DNA from: an uncultured Muribaculaceae bacterium
Lineage (GTDB): Bacteria > Bacteroidota > Bacteroidia > Bacteroidales > Muribaculaceae
DNA length: 64,000 nt
NCBI GenBank assembly: GCA_904501735.1
Contig: CAJGBY010000010.1
Coordinates: forward strand, 25,841-89,840
Direction: 5' to 3'
Shown here in pieces: positions 7,924 to 17,519 of the stretch. A program made the position numbers and the translations under genes. The first letter of the stretch is position 1; every line of letters begins with the position of its first letter. Under the pieces are notes generated by a model. It had not been told where the DNA came from. It did not search any database and worked only from the letters and a program-made list of their open reading frames with translations.

Positions 7924-9093
7924 TTAATCTTCAGTTGACAACAAGCTATCGGCTAGTTCTTTGAGTTTAATCTCATCGCTTGCTTTCATCTTGCCTTTTA
8001 TTGTTACTATTGGCTCTACAATATCAATATCCTTCAAACGAGCCATTTCTGCGTGCATCAATTTACCTGCAACTGGTGCCCATGAGCCATTTTCAATAAG
8101 TGCAACACGACGATTTTGGAAACTCTTATCTTGTAGATGATGTATGAAATCCTTCATTGGAGGGAAAATTCCTGCATCATAGCTTGCTGCAGCAAGTACC
8201 AAGTGGCTATATTTAAATGCATCTTCCACTGCTTCAGCCATATCATCGCGACTCAAATCGGCAACCGACACCTTTTTCGCGCCTTTTTCGCGCAGAATAT
8301 CAGCCAATTTGTGAGCTGCTGCAGCCGTATTTCCATGAATTGACGCATAAGCCACAAACACACCTTCTACTTCGGGACGATAATCGCTCCAAATATCGTA
8401 TAGTCCAATGTAATAACCCAAATTTTCTTTCAAAATAGGGCCATGCAAAGGGCAAATAATATCAATCTTAAGATGACTTGCCTTTCTCAACAAGTTTTGC
8501 ACTTGGGTGCCGTATTTTCCACAAATATTGAAATAATAACGGCGAGCTTCGCAAGCCCATTCTTCTTCATGGCTCAATGCGCCGAACTTGCCAAATCCGT
8601 CGGCCGAGAACAACACCTTATCTTTTTGTTCATAAGTAGTCATCACTTCTGGCCAATGCACCATTGGAGCCATAATAAACTGCAAAGTGTGTTCACCAAG
8701 CGAAAGAGTATCATTTTCTTTCACTACGATTGTTTTATCACTGAAATCAATGCTATCATTATATAATGGAAGCATCTTCACAGCTTTATCAGTTGCAACA
8801 ATCTTTGCTTCAGGGAATTTTTTAACAAATTCGCCAATTAAGCCTGCATGATCAGGTTCCATGTGATGAACCACAAGATAATCGGGTGTTTTGCCTCCAA
8901 GTTCGCACTCAAGATTAATCCACCATTCCGATGATTTGCGACTATCAACAGTATCCATCACCGCAATCTTCTCATCTAAAATCACATACGAATTATACGA
9001 GATACCATTTGGCACAATATATTGACTTTCGAACAAATCAATGTCAAGGTCGTCAACACCTATATATTTAATATCTTTAGTAATTTCAATCAT
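7924..9093 (-). CDS. Flavodiiron protein (FprA-type A flavoprotein)
   Basis: The protein is 389 residues. The N-terminal metallo-beta-lactamase-like domain carries the diiron ligand motif His-x-Glu-x-Asp-His (in His-His-Met-Glu-Pro-Asp-His-Ala-Gly, near residue 80) and a later His-Gly-Pro; the C-terminal flavodoxin domain begins near residue 250 with Tyr-Ala-Ser-Ile-His-Gly-Asn-Thr for FMN phosphate. Such enzymes reduce O2 to water or NO to N2O, protecting anaerobes. The ATG at 9093 was chosen over the upstream in-frame codons because the promoter box lies at 9119-9126. Rubredoxin or another donor is not encoded nearby. It is followed directly by recR. Confidence 0.93.
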   Translation of the reverse strand: MIEITKDIKYIGVDDLDIDLFESQYIVPNGISYNSYVILDEKIAVMDTVDSRKSSEWWINLECELGGKTPDYLVVHHMEPDHAGLIGEFVKKFPEAKIVATDKAVKMLPLYNDSIDFSDKTIVVKENDTLSLGEHTLQFIMAPMVHWPEVMTTYEQKDKVLFSADGFGKFGALSHEEEWACEARRYYFNICGKYGTQVQNLLRKASHLKIDIICPLHGPILKENLGYYIGLYDIWSDYRPEVEGVFVAYASIHGNTAAAAHKLADILREKGAKKVSVADLSRDDMAEAVEDAFKYSHLVLAAASYDAGIFPPMKDFIHHLQDKSFQNRRVALIENGSWAPVAGKLMHAEMARLKDIDIVEPIVTIKGKMKASDEIKLKELADSLLSTED

Positions 9094-9118
9094 TTTAAGT
9101 ACTTCTTTTTTCGTTATG

Positions 9119-9126
9119 CAAAGATA
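9119..9126 (-). promoter_or_regulatory. Promoter of the flavodiiron-recR unit
   Basis: TATCTTTG on the minus strand is 25 bases before the ATG at 9093 and divergent from the engB promoter. Confidence 0.65.
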
Positions 9127-9171
9127 CTCATAAAATCCCGACCACCCCAACCACTATTCATAATTTTTAGT

Positions 9172-9179
9172 TATCTTTG
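9172..9179 (+). promoter_or_regulatory. Promoter of engB
   Basis: TATCTTTG lies 22 bases before the ATG at 9202. Confidence 0.65.
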
Positions 9180-9201
9180 CATTGAAAAATCCTATATAGA
9201 T

Positions 9202-9807
9202 ATGAAAATTAAGTCAGCTGAATATATAATTAGTAACGCCGATGCACGAAAGTGTCCCGAAGGAAACATACCCGAATATGCATTTATCGGACGCTCTAAT
9301 GTTGGCAAATCTTCACTCATAAATATGCTTACCGAGCGAGCTGCTCTCGCAAAAACTTCAGCAACTCCAGGTAAGACACTTTTAATCAATCACTTCCTCA
9401 TCAACAAAGAATGGTACATTGTCGACCTGCCTGGTTATGGCTATGCAAAACGAAGCAAAGACAGTCGCGACAAATTCCGCAAGATCATCGAAGGATATAT
9501 ACTTCGCCGTGAGCAGATGACCAATCTATTCGTTCTCGTTGATGCTCGACACGATCCTCAAAAGATCGACCTTGAATTCATGGAGTGGTTGGGCGAAAAT
9601 GGAGTACCATTCAGCATCGTATTCACCAAGATGGACAAACTTGGTAAGGTGGTTGGTGTGGCAAATGTAAACAAATACCTCAAAAAGCTAAAAGAATCGT
9701 GGGAAGAACTACCTCCTTACTTCATGACATCAAGTGAAGACCGTCGAGGACGCGAAGAATTGCTTGCATATATCGAAGAAATTAATGAATCTTTGAAGGA
9801 ATCGTAA
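9202..9807 (+). CDS. engB: Ribosome biogenesis GTPase EngB/YsxC (YihA family)
   Basis: The 201-residue TRAFAC GTPase has G1 Gly-Arg-Ser-Asn-Val-Gly-Lys-Ser-Ser (about residues 31-39), G3 Asp-Leu-Pro-Gly-Tyr-Gly (near 78), G4 Thr-Lys-Met-Asp-Lys (near 145) and G5 Ser-Ser-Glu. EngB assists late assembly of the 50S subunit and is usually essential. The reading frame is open upstream to 9022, but the ATG at 9202 fits the family's N-terminus and lies just after the promoter. The tRNA-Arg copy 2 follows. Confidence 0.95.
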   Translation: MKIKSAEYIISNADARKCPEGNIPEYAFIGRSNVGKSSLINMLTERAALAKTSATPGKTLLINHFLINKEWYIVDLPGYGYAKRSKDSRDKFRKIIEGYILRREQMTNLFVLVDARHDPQKIDLEFMEWLGENGVPFSIVFTKMDKLGKVVGVANVNKYLKKLKESWEELPPYFMTSSEDRRGREELLAYIEEINESLKES

Positions 9808-9847
9808 AAAAACATCCGAAAAATTTTCTAAATTCAAAAATATTGCC

Positions 9848-9855
9848 TACCTTTG
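9848..9855 (+). promoter_or_regulatory. TAnnTTTG promoter of tRNA-Arg copy 2
   Basis: TACCTTTG is positioned 21 bases before the tRNA, exactly as in copy 1. The identical block shared by the copies starts inside this box. Confidence 0.7.
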
Positions 9856-9953
9856 CACTCGCAAACAAGCAAAAATGGTTCGCTAGCTCAACTGAATAGA
9901 GCATCTGACTACGGATCAGAAGGTTACAGGTTTGAATCCTGTGCGAATCACTC
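9851..9953 (+). repeat. 103-bp block identical (inverted) to 1621-1723
   Basis: The block covers the last bases of the promoter, the 21-base leader, the tRNA and three bases after it. It is repeated exactly on the other strand at 1621-1723. Confidence 0.92.
9877..9950 (+). tRNA. tRNA-Arg (anticodon ACG), copy 2
   Basis: The 74-nt cloverleaf is identical to the gene at 1624-1697, in opposite orientation, and again lacks an encoded CCA. It lies between engB and a glycosyltransferase and has its own promoter and terminator. Confidence 0.97.
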
Positions 9954-9954
9954 G

Positions 9955-9990
9955 AAAATCGCAATTATCGTCGATAGTTGCGATTTTTTT
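9955..9990 (+). terminator. Terminator of tRNA-Arg copy 2
   Basis: A long hairpin of about 14 bp with one G-U pair is followed by seven T residues. It differs from the terminator of copy 1. Confidence 0.85.
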
Positions 9991-9993
9991 GTG

Positions 9994-10001
9994 TATCTTT
10001 G
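9994..10001 (+). promoter_or_regulatory. Promoter of the glycosyltransferase gene
   Basis: TATCTTTG starts 4 bases after the T tract of the tRNA terminator and 28 bases before the ATG at 10029. Confidence 0.65.
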
Positions 10002-10028
10002 TTGCACATTAGTACTCCATATTCATTT

Positions 10029-11018
10029 ATGCGCGATAAGAAAGTTTCCATATTAGTTGCTGTTTACAACACCGAGCATTTTCTGCGCGACTGCCTCGAT
10101 TCGCTTCTCTACCAATCGCATCGCGACATTCAGATTATATGCATCGATGACGCCTCTACCGATGGCTCACTCGCTATTCTCAACGAATATGCTGCACTCG
10201 ACAATCGCATCATCGTATTACGCAACGAAGTGAATTTAGGACAATCTAAAGCGCGTAATCATGGGCTTAAATATGCCACAGGTGACTATATATGTATGGT
10301 GGATTCCGATGACATGCTCGACCCCAATGCTATAGCACAATTGGTGAACACCTTTACTCAACACCCTCTCACCGACTGTGTGCTTTTTAACCTCGTTTTG
10401 CAATATCCCGATGGCACTCTCACCCCCTATCACAATCGCACAAGTCAAACCATATTCTCTGGCGACGAAGCATTGTGCCTCAGTATCGATTGGAGCATTC
10501 ATGGGGTATACGCCTTGCGTGCAGACATTCATAAAAGCATTCCTTACGACGAAAGTACTCGCTACACTGCCGACGACATCACAACTAAGCTTCACTACCA
10601 TGCTTCTCGCGAAGTGCGCTTAAGCAATGCCTCATATTATTATCGCCAACACGACAATTCTATCTCAAACGCGATAACCATACGACGATTTGATGTCTTC
10701 GTTGCCGACTTTGCACTCAAAAAGCACCTCGAAAAGCTCAATTGCAAACGCCATATCATGCAACGACAAGAGCGCTACCGTTGGCACAATCTCATTAATT
10801 ATTGGTACATTTTCTCAACCAACAAGCAACTTTTTACACCTCAAGAGCAACAAGAAATTGAGCAAAGTTTCGACTTCCACGCCTCAACATTAGACCACAC
10901 TCTCTTACCTCTATCACTTAAGTTGCGCACACTATTTATCCCATTTCTTGGCATCAAAGGAATGAAATTCTGGGCTAAATATTACTGTTCATTCCGACAA
11001 TTCATACTAAAAAAATAA
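10029..11018 (+). CDS. Family 2 glycosyltransferase
   Basis: The 329-residue protein has a GT-A domain: Val-Ser-Ile-Leu-Val-Ala-Val-Tyr-Asn-Thr at residues 6-15, Asp-Asp-Ala-Ser-Thr-Asp-Gly-Ser near 45, and the metal-binding Asp-Ser-Asp-Asp near 97. It transfers a sugar from a nucleotide donor, probably to a polysaccharide or LPS precursor; the specificity is unknown. There is no membrane segment. The ATG at 10029 is preferred to the in-frame upstream codon at 9978 because that codon lies before the promoter. It stands alone, not in a polysaccharide cluster, and ends at a shared bidirectional terminator. Confidence 0.88.
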   Translation: MRDKKVSILVAVYNTEHFLRDCLDSLLYQSHRDIQIICIDDASTDGSLAILNEYAALDNRIIVLRNEVNLGQSKARNHGLKYATGDYICMVDSDDMLDPNAIAQLVNTFTQHPLTDCVLFNLVLQYPDGTLTPYHNRTSQTIFSGDEALCLSIDWSIHGVYALRADIHKSIPYDESTRYTADDITTKLHYHASREVRLSNASYYYRQHDNSISNAITIRRFDVFVADFALKKHLEKLNCKRHIMQRQERYRWHNLINYWYIFSTNKQLFTPQEQQEIEQSFDFHASTLDHTLLPLSLKLRTLFIPFLGIKGMKFWAKYYCSFRQFILKK

Positions 11019-11052
11019 GTAATAACTTCGGTTTGAAACCAAGTTATTACTT
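11017..11052. terminator. Bidirectional terminator
   Basis: A perfect 12-bp stem (11017-11028 with 11041-11052) lies between the convergent glycosyltransferase and receptor genes. Confidence 0.75.
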
Positions 11053-11079
11053 ATATAAAAACAACATCTCTCTACGCGT

Positions 11080-13476
11080 TTAGAAATTCACCGATAGACG
11101 CACATTCAATTGACGACGAGTAAGATAATTAGGAACGGCATACTGCATTTCGTTCACATCTGTCACCCAATAGTAACTGCTCACATTGGAAATGTCGAAA
11201 AGATTGAAAACATCAAGTCCCAACCACACACTCTTGAAATTCTTCAAAAATCCCTTCGTGCGCTTATCATTTCCTCCCACCAACTGATATGACACGCCTG
11301 CATCTACACGCTTATAGGCAGGTGTGCGAAAATAAGATACATCACGAGTGGTGCGTGGCGAAGTAGTTGGCAATCCGTCAGAGAAAATAGCCTTAAGGCT
11401 GAATTTTGCTTTAGGGAATTTAGGAAAATAGTCGGTAAAGAAAAGCGCAAAGCTATAACGCTGATCGGTTGGGCGTGGCACCTTCACTCCTCGCAAATCT
11501 TCTTGCGTTTTCATGAGTGAAAAACTTATCCACGAATCGGTTCCTTCCACAAATTGTCCGAAGAACTTAAAGTCGACACCAGTTACAAAACCCTTCGAGG
11601 TATTTTCGCCCGAATACACAAGTTTCAAATTATCGATTTCATAAGGAATCACATTCGACAGATTCTTATAATAAGCCTCTGCAGTGAGTTTGAATGGTCG
11701 ATTGTGTGCTCGGAAAGTATAATCACCTCCAAGAATGAAATGCAAGCTTCGTTGCGACTTAATATCTTTGTTCAACTCAATGAATGCATTGCCATATTCA
11801 TCAAGTTTTTCCACACGATATTCCTTGTAGAATGGCGATTGATAATATAGCCCTGTAGCAAATCGTAACGCAAATCGTTCATTTCCTTTAGGCACAAATC
11901 CCACACTGGCACGAGGACTCACCAAGAATTCATTATTAAAATCCCAATACGACAAGCGCACACCACCATTAATAGTGAAATATCCGAGTTCGGTTGCCAA
12001 GCGATATGTATCCTGTGCGAATGCTGAGATACGGTTTGAGCCAAAATCTTGCTTTGATGTAAGATTGTACACCATATGCACGCCATTACCATAGTGAGGC
12101 AATGAATATCCCGCCGAATCGCGTTGTTCCCACTCACTGGCACGCTCATACACATTCTCATGATTGAACGACACACCATAAGCTATCTTGTTTTTCCCTA
12201 AAACCGTATTACCTCTCAAACCAAGAGAGAACACACTCATTTTCAATCGGTTTCTTGCATGTTCGTGATACTTACCCACACCAAGTTCGCCTCCTATACC
12301 GCCTTCACCCGATGTACCTGCCTCGTCGAGCCAATATTCGCCATGAATGTCGTAACCCACTATCTCATTGGTTAAATAACCCGAAGCAAGAAGCGATATA
12401 TCGGTGTTTTTAGAATGCTTATAATTGAGCGTAAGTGCTCCAAAATAGGTTTCGAATTTATCCTTTTCATGCCCATCGAAATATACTGTAAACTGCTTCG
12501 CATTGGTCGATGTACCAAAACTTGTGTTTCGATTTTGAGGCGTAAAACGATAATTATTTATCGAGATATTACCCAGGAAAGATGCCTTCCATTTCGACCC
12601 CATCTTATAGGTAATATTAGTCTGATAATCAAAATATTGAGGATCATATTCTCCTTTTGTTTCAAGCGATCCAAGCAGCGAAGAATTTCTTTTATATCGG
12701 AAACCATGAAGTTGCGAGAATTTCTTACTACTCTGCCCTATTGCAAGACTTCCACCCTGAAGACTCGCCGACACAGCGCCTTCAAATGCCTCTGGTTCAC
12801 GATAAGTAATATCCAAAGCCGATGACATCTTGTCTCCGTATGCTGCGCTAAATCCACCAGTAGAGAAACTTACAGATCCCACCATATCAGGATTGATAAT
12901 ACTCAATCCTTCTTGTTGTCCCGAACTGATGAGCTGTGGACGATATATCTCTATTCCATTGATATACACACTATTTTCGTCATACGAGCCACCACGCACC
13001 ATATACTGCGAACTCATTTCGTTCTTTGAACTCACTCCGGCCATTGTAGAAAGTACTGCTTCCACACTACCTCCCGACGCATCAGGGGTGAGACGCATCG
13101 ACTGCGCATCTATCGTTTGCATTTGGTCGGTTTGGCGGCGTATTTCCACCACTTCAAGTTCACCCAGTTCTTTCGACTTTTGATACAACTTGGCATTTAG
13201 CGTGATTTTACCCTTAGGCTTTATATACTGACGCACCACATTTGCATAACCAAGGCAACTCACCTCCACCACCAATGTGTCGCGTTGAGCCACTGTCAAC
13301 GAATATTCACCTTTCAAGTTGGAATTTGTACCGAGCGCCGTACCTTGCACCCTTATCGTAGCAAATTCGATAGGTTCATCTTTGTCATCGGTGATTTTTC
13401 CCGATATTTGCACTTGTGAAAATGTAACACCCACTCCACAAATACACAAAATCAATGCTAATATATACTGTTTCAT
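11080..13476 (-). CDS. TonB-dependent receptor with carboxypeptidase-like N-terminal domain
   Basis: A 798-residue outer-membrane protein. It has a signal peptide (residues 1-21), a CarboxypepD_reg-like domain (about 22-105, with Gly-Lys-Ile-Thr-Asp-Asp and Gly-Glu-Tyr-Ser-Leu), a plug domain with Val-Arg-Gly-Gly-Ser-Tyr-Asp-Glu-Asn (near 170), and a C-terminal barrel ending in Leu-Ser-Val-Asn-Phe. The final aromatic residue is typical of BAM substrates. It takes up an unknown ligand using TonB energy. No SusD partner is adjacent, so it is not an obvious SusCD pair. The ATG at 13476 was chosen; the codon before it is TTG. It is transcribed divergently from the TetR regulator. Confidence 0.88.
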   Translation of the reverse strand: MKQYILALILCICGVGVTFSQVQISGKITDDKDEPIEFATIRVQGTALGTNSNLKGEYSLTVAQRDTLVVEVSCLGYANVVRQYIKPKGKITLNAKLYQKSKELGELEVVEIRRQTDQMQTIDAQSMRLTPDASGGSVEAVLSTMAGVSSKNEMSSQYMVRGGSYDENSVYINGIEIYRPQLISSGQQEGLSIINPDMVGSVSFSTGGFSAAYGDKMSSALDITYREPEAFEGAVSASLQGGSLAIGQSSKKFSQLHGFRYKRNSSLLGSLETKGEYDPQYFDYQTNITYKMGSKWKASFLGNISINNYRFTPQNRNTSFGTSTNAKQFTVYFDGHEKDKFETYFGALTLNYKHSKNTDISLLASGYLTNEIVGYDIHGEYWLDEAGTSGEGGIGGELGVGKYHEHARNRLKMSVFSLGLRGNTVLGKNKIAYGVSFNHENVYERASEWEQRDSAGYSLPHYGNGVHMVYNLTSKQDFGSNRISAFAQDTYRLATELGYFTINGGVRLSYWDFNNEFLVSPRASVGFVPKGNERFALRFATGLYYQSPFYKEYRVEKLDEYGNAFIELNKDIKSQRSLHFILGGDYTFRAHNRPFKLTAEAYYKNLSNVIPYEIDNLKLVYSGENTSKGFVTGVDFKFFGQFVEGTDSWISFSLMKTQEDLRGVKVPRPTDQRYSFALFFTDYFPKFPKAKFSLKAIFSDGLPTTSPRTTRDVSYFRTPAYKRVDAGVSYQLVGGNDKRTKGFLKNFKSVWLGLDVFNLFDISNVSSYYWVTDVNEMQYAVPNYLTRRQLNVRLSVNF

Positions 13477-13639
13477 CAATATTCTCTTTTATACTTTATA
13501 TGTAACGAAAAACACCTTATTAAATTATATATCAATCCTAAAATCTGCGTCTTTTACTTATTTTTGCGCAAATTTGTTGGCGACCTAAATATAATTTACT
13601 AATTTCGCACATTGAATATAAACGGGTGTTTAAACTACA

Positions 13640-14221
13640 ATGGTATTAAAAACAAGAGACAAACTTATCGAGGTTGCGCGACAACTTTTTGCGCAAAAAG
13701 GAGAAGAAAACACAACAATGAACGACATTGCTGTGGCTTCTGAGAAGGGTCGTCGCACTGTCTACACCTATTTTAAAAACAAAAAAGAAATTCTTAATGC
13801 TGTGGTTAAAGCCGAAAGCGACAAAATCGTTGAAAAGCTTATCGACATTCCACGACAACCACTTCCTCCTGAGCAAAAATTGATCAATTTCATTTTCATT
13901 CGATTTGAAATCATCAAGGAACTCGTTTACCGAAATGGCTCGTTACGCGCAGGATTCTTCCGCGACATACGAAAAGTGGATCGCGCTCGTCGTGCTACCA
14001 TCAGCAAAGAGGCTACTATCCTAAAGCAAATCCTATCCGAAGGAGTCGAAAAAGGTGTATTCCGTGTTCGACACATCGACGAAACTGCATCAGTTATGAT
14101 TCTCGCTCTACAAGGCATGGATGTTGCTTATGTTCGCAATAGTTTTGCCGAACTTGGTATCGAAAAATTAAAGTTGAGAGAATACATCAAAGACTTTATC
14201 CTACACGGAATTAAAGCCTAA
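13640..14221 (+). CDS. TetR/AcrR family transcriptional regulator
   Basis: The 193-residue protein has an N-terminal helix-turn-helix (residues 5-50) with Gly-Glu-Glu-Asn-Thr-Thr-Met-Asn-Asp-Ile-Ala and the recognition-helix signature Thr-Val-Tyr-Thr-Tyr-Phe-Lys-Asn-Lys. The C-terminal ligand-binding domain is divergent. It lies 30 bases before fabG in the same direction, which suggests co-transcription and that it may sense a fatty-acid-related ligand; that is inference. It is divergent from the TonB receptor, so it could also control that gene through the 163-base shared intergenic region. Confidence 0.9.
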   Translation: MVLKTRDKLIEVARQLFAQKGEENTTMNDIAVASEKGRRTVYTYFKNKKEILNAVVKAESDKIVEKLIDIPRQPLPPEQKLINFIFIRFEIIKELVYRNGSLRAGFFRDIRKVDRARRATISKEATILKQILSEGVEKGVFRVRHIDETASVMILALQGMDVAYVRNSFAELGIEKLKLREYIKDFILHGIKA

Positions 14222-14251
14222 ATTTAGAAACATTTTTAAAACAAATAATCT

Positions 14252-14998
14252 ATGAAATTATTAGAAGGAAAAGTGGCACTTATCACAGGTGCAGCACGCG
14301 GTATCGGTAAGGCTATCGCACTAAAATTTGCTCAAGAAGGAGCCGACATCGCTTTCACTGATTTGGTAATCGACGAAAACGGTAAGCAAACTGAAGAAGA
14401 AATTGCAGCTTTGGGTGTAAAAGCTAAAGGTTATGCTTCTAACGCAGCAAGCTTCGAAGACACAGCTAACACTGTAAAAGAAATACACAAAGAATTCGGT
14501 CACATCGACATTCTTGTAAACAATGCTGGTATCACTAAGGACGGTCTTATGATGCGTATGAGCGAAGCTCAATGGGATGCTGTAATCGCAGTAAACCTTA
14601 AGTCAGCTTTCAACTACATCAACGCTCTTACTCCTATCATGATGCGTCAACGCAGTGGTTCTATCATCAATATGTCATCTGTTGTAGGTGTACACGGTAA
14701 CGCTGGTCAGGCTAACTACGCTGCTTCTAAGGCTGGTCTTATCGCTCTTGCTAAGAGTATTGCTCAAGAACTTGGTTCTCGTGGTATCCGTGCCAACGCT
14801 ATCGCTCCAGGTTTCATCGAAACAGCTATGACAGCTGCTCTACCTGAAGATGTTCGCGCTGAATGGGCTAAGAAGATTCCTTTGCGCCGTGGTGGTACAG
14901 TAGAAGATATCGCTAATGTAGCTACATTCCTTGCTTCTGATATGTCTTCTTATGTATCAGGTCAAGTTATCAAAGTTGACGGTGGTATGAACATGTAA
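14252..14998 (+). CDS. fabG: 3-oxoacyl-[ACP] reductase FabG
   Basis: A 248-residue short-chain dehydrogenase. It has the NADPH-binding Thr-Gly-Ala-Ala-Arg-Gly-Ile-Gly-Lys (residues 12-20), Asn-Asn-Ala-Gly near 90, catalytic Ser near 142, and Tyr-x3-Lys (Tyr-Ala-Ala-Ser-Lys, near 155-159). FabG reduces 3-oxoacyl-ACP in each elongation cycle of fatty-acid synthesis. Codon bias is strong, consistent with high expression and a primary fabG. It follows the TetR gene closely and ends at a 40-base perfect palindrome. Confidence 0.92.
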   Translation: MKLLEGKVALITGAARGIGKAIALKFAQEGADIAFTDLVIDENGKQTEEEIAALGVKAKGYASNAASFEDTANTVKEIHKEFGHIDILVNNAGITKDGLMMRMSEAQWDAVIAVNLKSAFNYINALTPIMMRQRSGSIINMSSVVGVHGNAGQANYAASKAGLIALAKSIAQELGSRGIRANAIAPGFIETAMTAALPEDVRAEWAKKIPLRRGGTVEDIANVATFLASDMSSYVSGQVIKVDGGMNM

Positions 14999-15014
14999 TA
15001 TTTGCCAACAACAT

Positions 15015-15056
15015 AAATAAGAAAAGACTCCAAATTTGGAGTCTTTTCTTATTTAT
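15015..15056. terminator. Bidirectional terminator (40-bp perfect palindrome)
   Basis: Bases 15015-15034 are the exact reverse complement of 15035-15054. It lies between convergent fabG and the DUF695 gene. Confidence 0.8.
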
Positions 15057-15080
15057 ATCCGTTTTATAGCTTTCTTTTTT

Positions 15081-15530
15081 TCAATCACAATCTTCTATTT
15101 CGGTAGCTTCACGCATTTCTTGATATTCGTTCCACTCAGGGTCATTTTCCACATATAATGTAATTGGGAGCAAATCAAACTTTGCCAAGTCTTCATTCAA
15201 CTTGCGTTCGAAAATCTTCACACTCATCACATAGAAAACCCATGTTCGTTCACCATTTCCAGTGTAAATACCTGTAAGAACAGCCACAGGATCTTTCATA
15301 AAATCGGCTTGCAATGCATCTTGCACCTCTTCCATAAGCGATGAAGTAGCCACATCGGGCATTCCGTCCTTATCTTCTTCATATTTCCATGATATTTCTA
15401 CACGAGTATTATATTTTCCTGTTGCTATAATCTCTTCCATATTGGCGCGACCTGTCACCATTATCAACTTACCATTTTCGGCTTCGGCTGGACATGTCCA
15501 CCACTCATCGCTAACTTTCAATTTTGCCAT
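15081..15530 (-). CDS. DUF695-like protein
   Basis: A 149-residue acidic cytoplasmic protein. An N-terminal Trp-Trp-Thr-Cys-Pro-Ala-Glu segment, a central Arg-Val-Glu-Ile-Ser-Trp-Lys-Tyr strand and a later Trp-Val-Phe-Tyr-Val near residue 105 resemble the DUF695 family, whose function is unknown. I chose the ATG at 15530 over the GTG three codons earlier. It is monocistronic between fabG (convergent) and rmuC (divergent). The family assignment is from memory of the pattern and only moderately certain. Confidence 0.65.
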   Translation of the reverse strand: MAKLKVSDEWWTCPAEAENGKLIMVTGRANMEEIIATGKYNTRVEISWKYEEDKDGMPDVATSSLMEEVQDALQADFMKDPVAVLTGIYTGNGERTWVFYVMSVKIFERKLNEDLAKFDLLPITLYVENDPEWNEYQEMREATEIEDCD

Positions 15531-15665
15531 TTTTTTCACATTATATTAATAATAGCATAAAGTTAAAAATACTTTTTCACTTCAGCGTCAAAATAGGTCA
15601 AATTTTTCCTTTTACGCAACAATTTTCGTAACTTTACCGACGAAAACAAACACAAAACACATACT

Positions 15666-17048
15666 ATGGCTACAACTATTATTCTTTCATGCATTATTTT
15701 CATTCTTGTTGTTATCACAATAGTTCTTTTCAGCGCACTACGCAAGAACAACGAGGAATTAAAAAACACACTCGCCGACAACACATCTAAAAGCATACGA
15801 CTCGAAAATACCGAAGCTCAACTCGCACAAACTCGTTCAGCATTGCAAGAGCTAGCACCTCTTACCACCGAAAATGCAGCTATCAAAGAACAAATTCGCT
15901 TAACCAACGAGCAATTAGACGAAGCGCGCGCCACCATCAACTCACTTCTTCCTCTTAGCGCCGAAAATGCTACACTAAAGGAGCAAGTGCGCAGCATAAA
16001 CGAAGAAAAAGTGCGCCTTCAACAAGAAGCCGAATCACACTTCAAAGTGCTCGCTAACGAGATTTTCGACGACAAGACTAAGCGTTTCAAAGAACTCAAC
16101 GAAAACCGTCTTACTGAGATACTTACACCTCTTCGCGAACAAATTCACAAATTTGAAAATGCATTGAATGATAATGTCAAAAACGACATCAAGGACCGAG
16201 AAGCATTGCGCGAACATCTACGCTCACTCATGGAGCTAAACCAAACCATCGGTAAAGAAGCTCAGGAACTCACACAAGCCCTCAAAGGTAATGCCAAAGT
16301 ACAAGGCGATTGGGGCGAAACCATCTTGCGCACAATACTTGAAAATTGTGGATTGCAAGAAGGCGTTGAATTCACTATTCAGCAAACCAAAGACGAACTT
16401 GGCAACACACTAAAGGACGACGAAGGACACATTGTTCGTCCCGATGCTGTAGTAAAATTCCCTGGTAACAAGTCGCTTATCATCGACTCTAAGGTATCAC
16501 TTTCCAACTATGTCGATTTCTGTTCAGCCACCACCGAAGATGAGCGCAACACATCACTACAAAAGCACCTTCTATCGGTCAAGAACCACATCAAAGAGCT
16601 AAAAGACTCTAAATATCAAAAGGTTATCAAGAACTCGGCCGATTTCATCATGATGTTTATCCCCAACGAAGCTGCCTATCTCACAGCTATGCAAGCCGAT
16701 AACACATTATGGAAATATGCCTACGACAACCATGTGGTTATTATATCTCCTACTCACCTCATTTCGGTACTCAAACTTGTCGACCAACTTTGGCAACACG
16801 ACAAGCAGACCAAAAATGCAGTGAAAATAGCCGAAGAAACTGGCAAACTTTATAACAAATTTGCAAACTTCTTAGACGACCTCATGACCGTCGATAAGGC
16901 TCTCACTTCGAGCCGAACAGCCTACGATAATGCGATGAACAAACTCAAGACAGGTAAGGGTAATATTCTCAGCCGCATAGAGAACATCAAGAACATGGGT
17001 ATCAACACCACAAAATGCCTTCCTATTGAGTCAAAAGAGGAGGAATAA
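15666..17048 (+). CDS. rmuC: DNA recombination protein RmuC
   Basis: The 460-residue protein has an N-terminal membrane helix (residues 3-24), a long coiled coil (about 25-190) and the RmuC nuclease-like domain (about 195-430). The domain contains Val-Gln-Gly-Asp-Trp-Gly-Glu, Arg-Pro-Asp-Ala-Val-Val and Leu-Ile-Ile-Asp-Ser-Lys-Val-Ser, where the Asp and Lys fit a PD-(D/E)xK-like active site. RmuC limits inversions at short inverted repeats. This is of interest given the inverted tRNA repeat in this window. It appears monocistronic. Confidence 0.92.
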   Translation: MATTIILSCIIFILVVITIVLFSALRKNNEELKNTLADNTSKSIRLENTEAQLAQTRSALQELAPLTTENAAIKEQIRLTNEQLDEARATINSLLPLSAENATLKEQVRSINEEKVRLQQEAESHFKVLANEIFDDKTKRFKELNENRLTEILTPLREQIHKFENALNDNVKNDIKDREALREHLRSLMELNQTIGKEAQELTQALKGNAKVQGDWGETILRTILENCGLQEGVEFTIQQTKDELGNTLKDDEGHIVRPDAVVKFPGNKSLIIDSKVSLSNYVDFCSATTEDERNTSLQKHLLSVKNHIKELKDSKYQKVIKNSADFIMMFIPNEAAYLTAMQADNTLWKYAYDNHVVIISPTHLISVLKLVDQLWQHDKQTKNAVKIAEETGKLYNKFANFLDDLMTVDKALTSSRTAYDNAMNKLKTGKGNILSRIENIKNMGINTTKCLPIESKEEE

Positions 17049-17212
17049 TACCCTCAGAATGCCAAAATTGACACAAAAAACGATTTTTTTAAGTTAAGAT
17101 ATTATAATTACCGCCGAATAGAATTAATATTCAACGATTTTTATCTATCTTTACCGAGCAATATTTTGTCCCATTAATTTATATCGGCAAAATATCAACA
17201 AATTTGACTATA

Positions 17213-17485
17213 ATGAAAGAAGAACTAAATAACAACGAGCTTGACAACAAGCCTATAAACGAAGACAACAACACCAATAGCAATTCAGTAAAATCGACAA
17301 AGAAACCGATGAACTGGAATGCTTATTTTGGCATTTTCATGGTGCTCGTATATTTCGGCATGGCCTATCTAACTCTTGGTACCAACTATTTCTTTTGGAT
17401 TCAAGATTGGGCTCGCTACGGATTAGGTACTATTTTCATCGTTTACGGTCTTTGGAGAGGTTATCGCTATTATAAAGCTTTCTAA
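17213..17485 (+). CDS. Small two-helix membrane protein
   Basis: A 90-residue protein. The first 35 residues are hydrophilic and rich in Asn, Glu and Lys; two hydrophobic segments follow (about 37-57 and 63-82), ending in a basic tail. I do not recognise a named family. It is placed 34 bases before the PstS-like gene and then the TPR gene, an arrangement I associate with the ends of Bacteroidota ExbB/ExbD/TonB clusters, although no exbB, exbD or tonB lies in this window. The ATG at 17213 is used rather than the TTG three codons upstream. Confidence 0.75.
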   Translation: MKEELNNNELDNKPINEDNNTNSNSVKSTKKPMNWNAYFGIFMVLVYFGMAYLTLGTNYFFWIQDWARYGLGTIFIVYGLWRGYRYYKAF

Positions 17486-17519
17486 TTCGCTTTCATTTTT
17501 TTAAAGTTCACTTTGTATT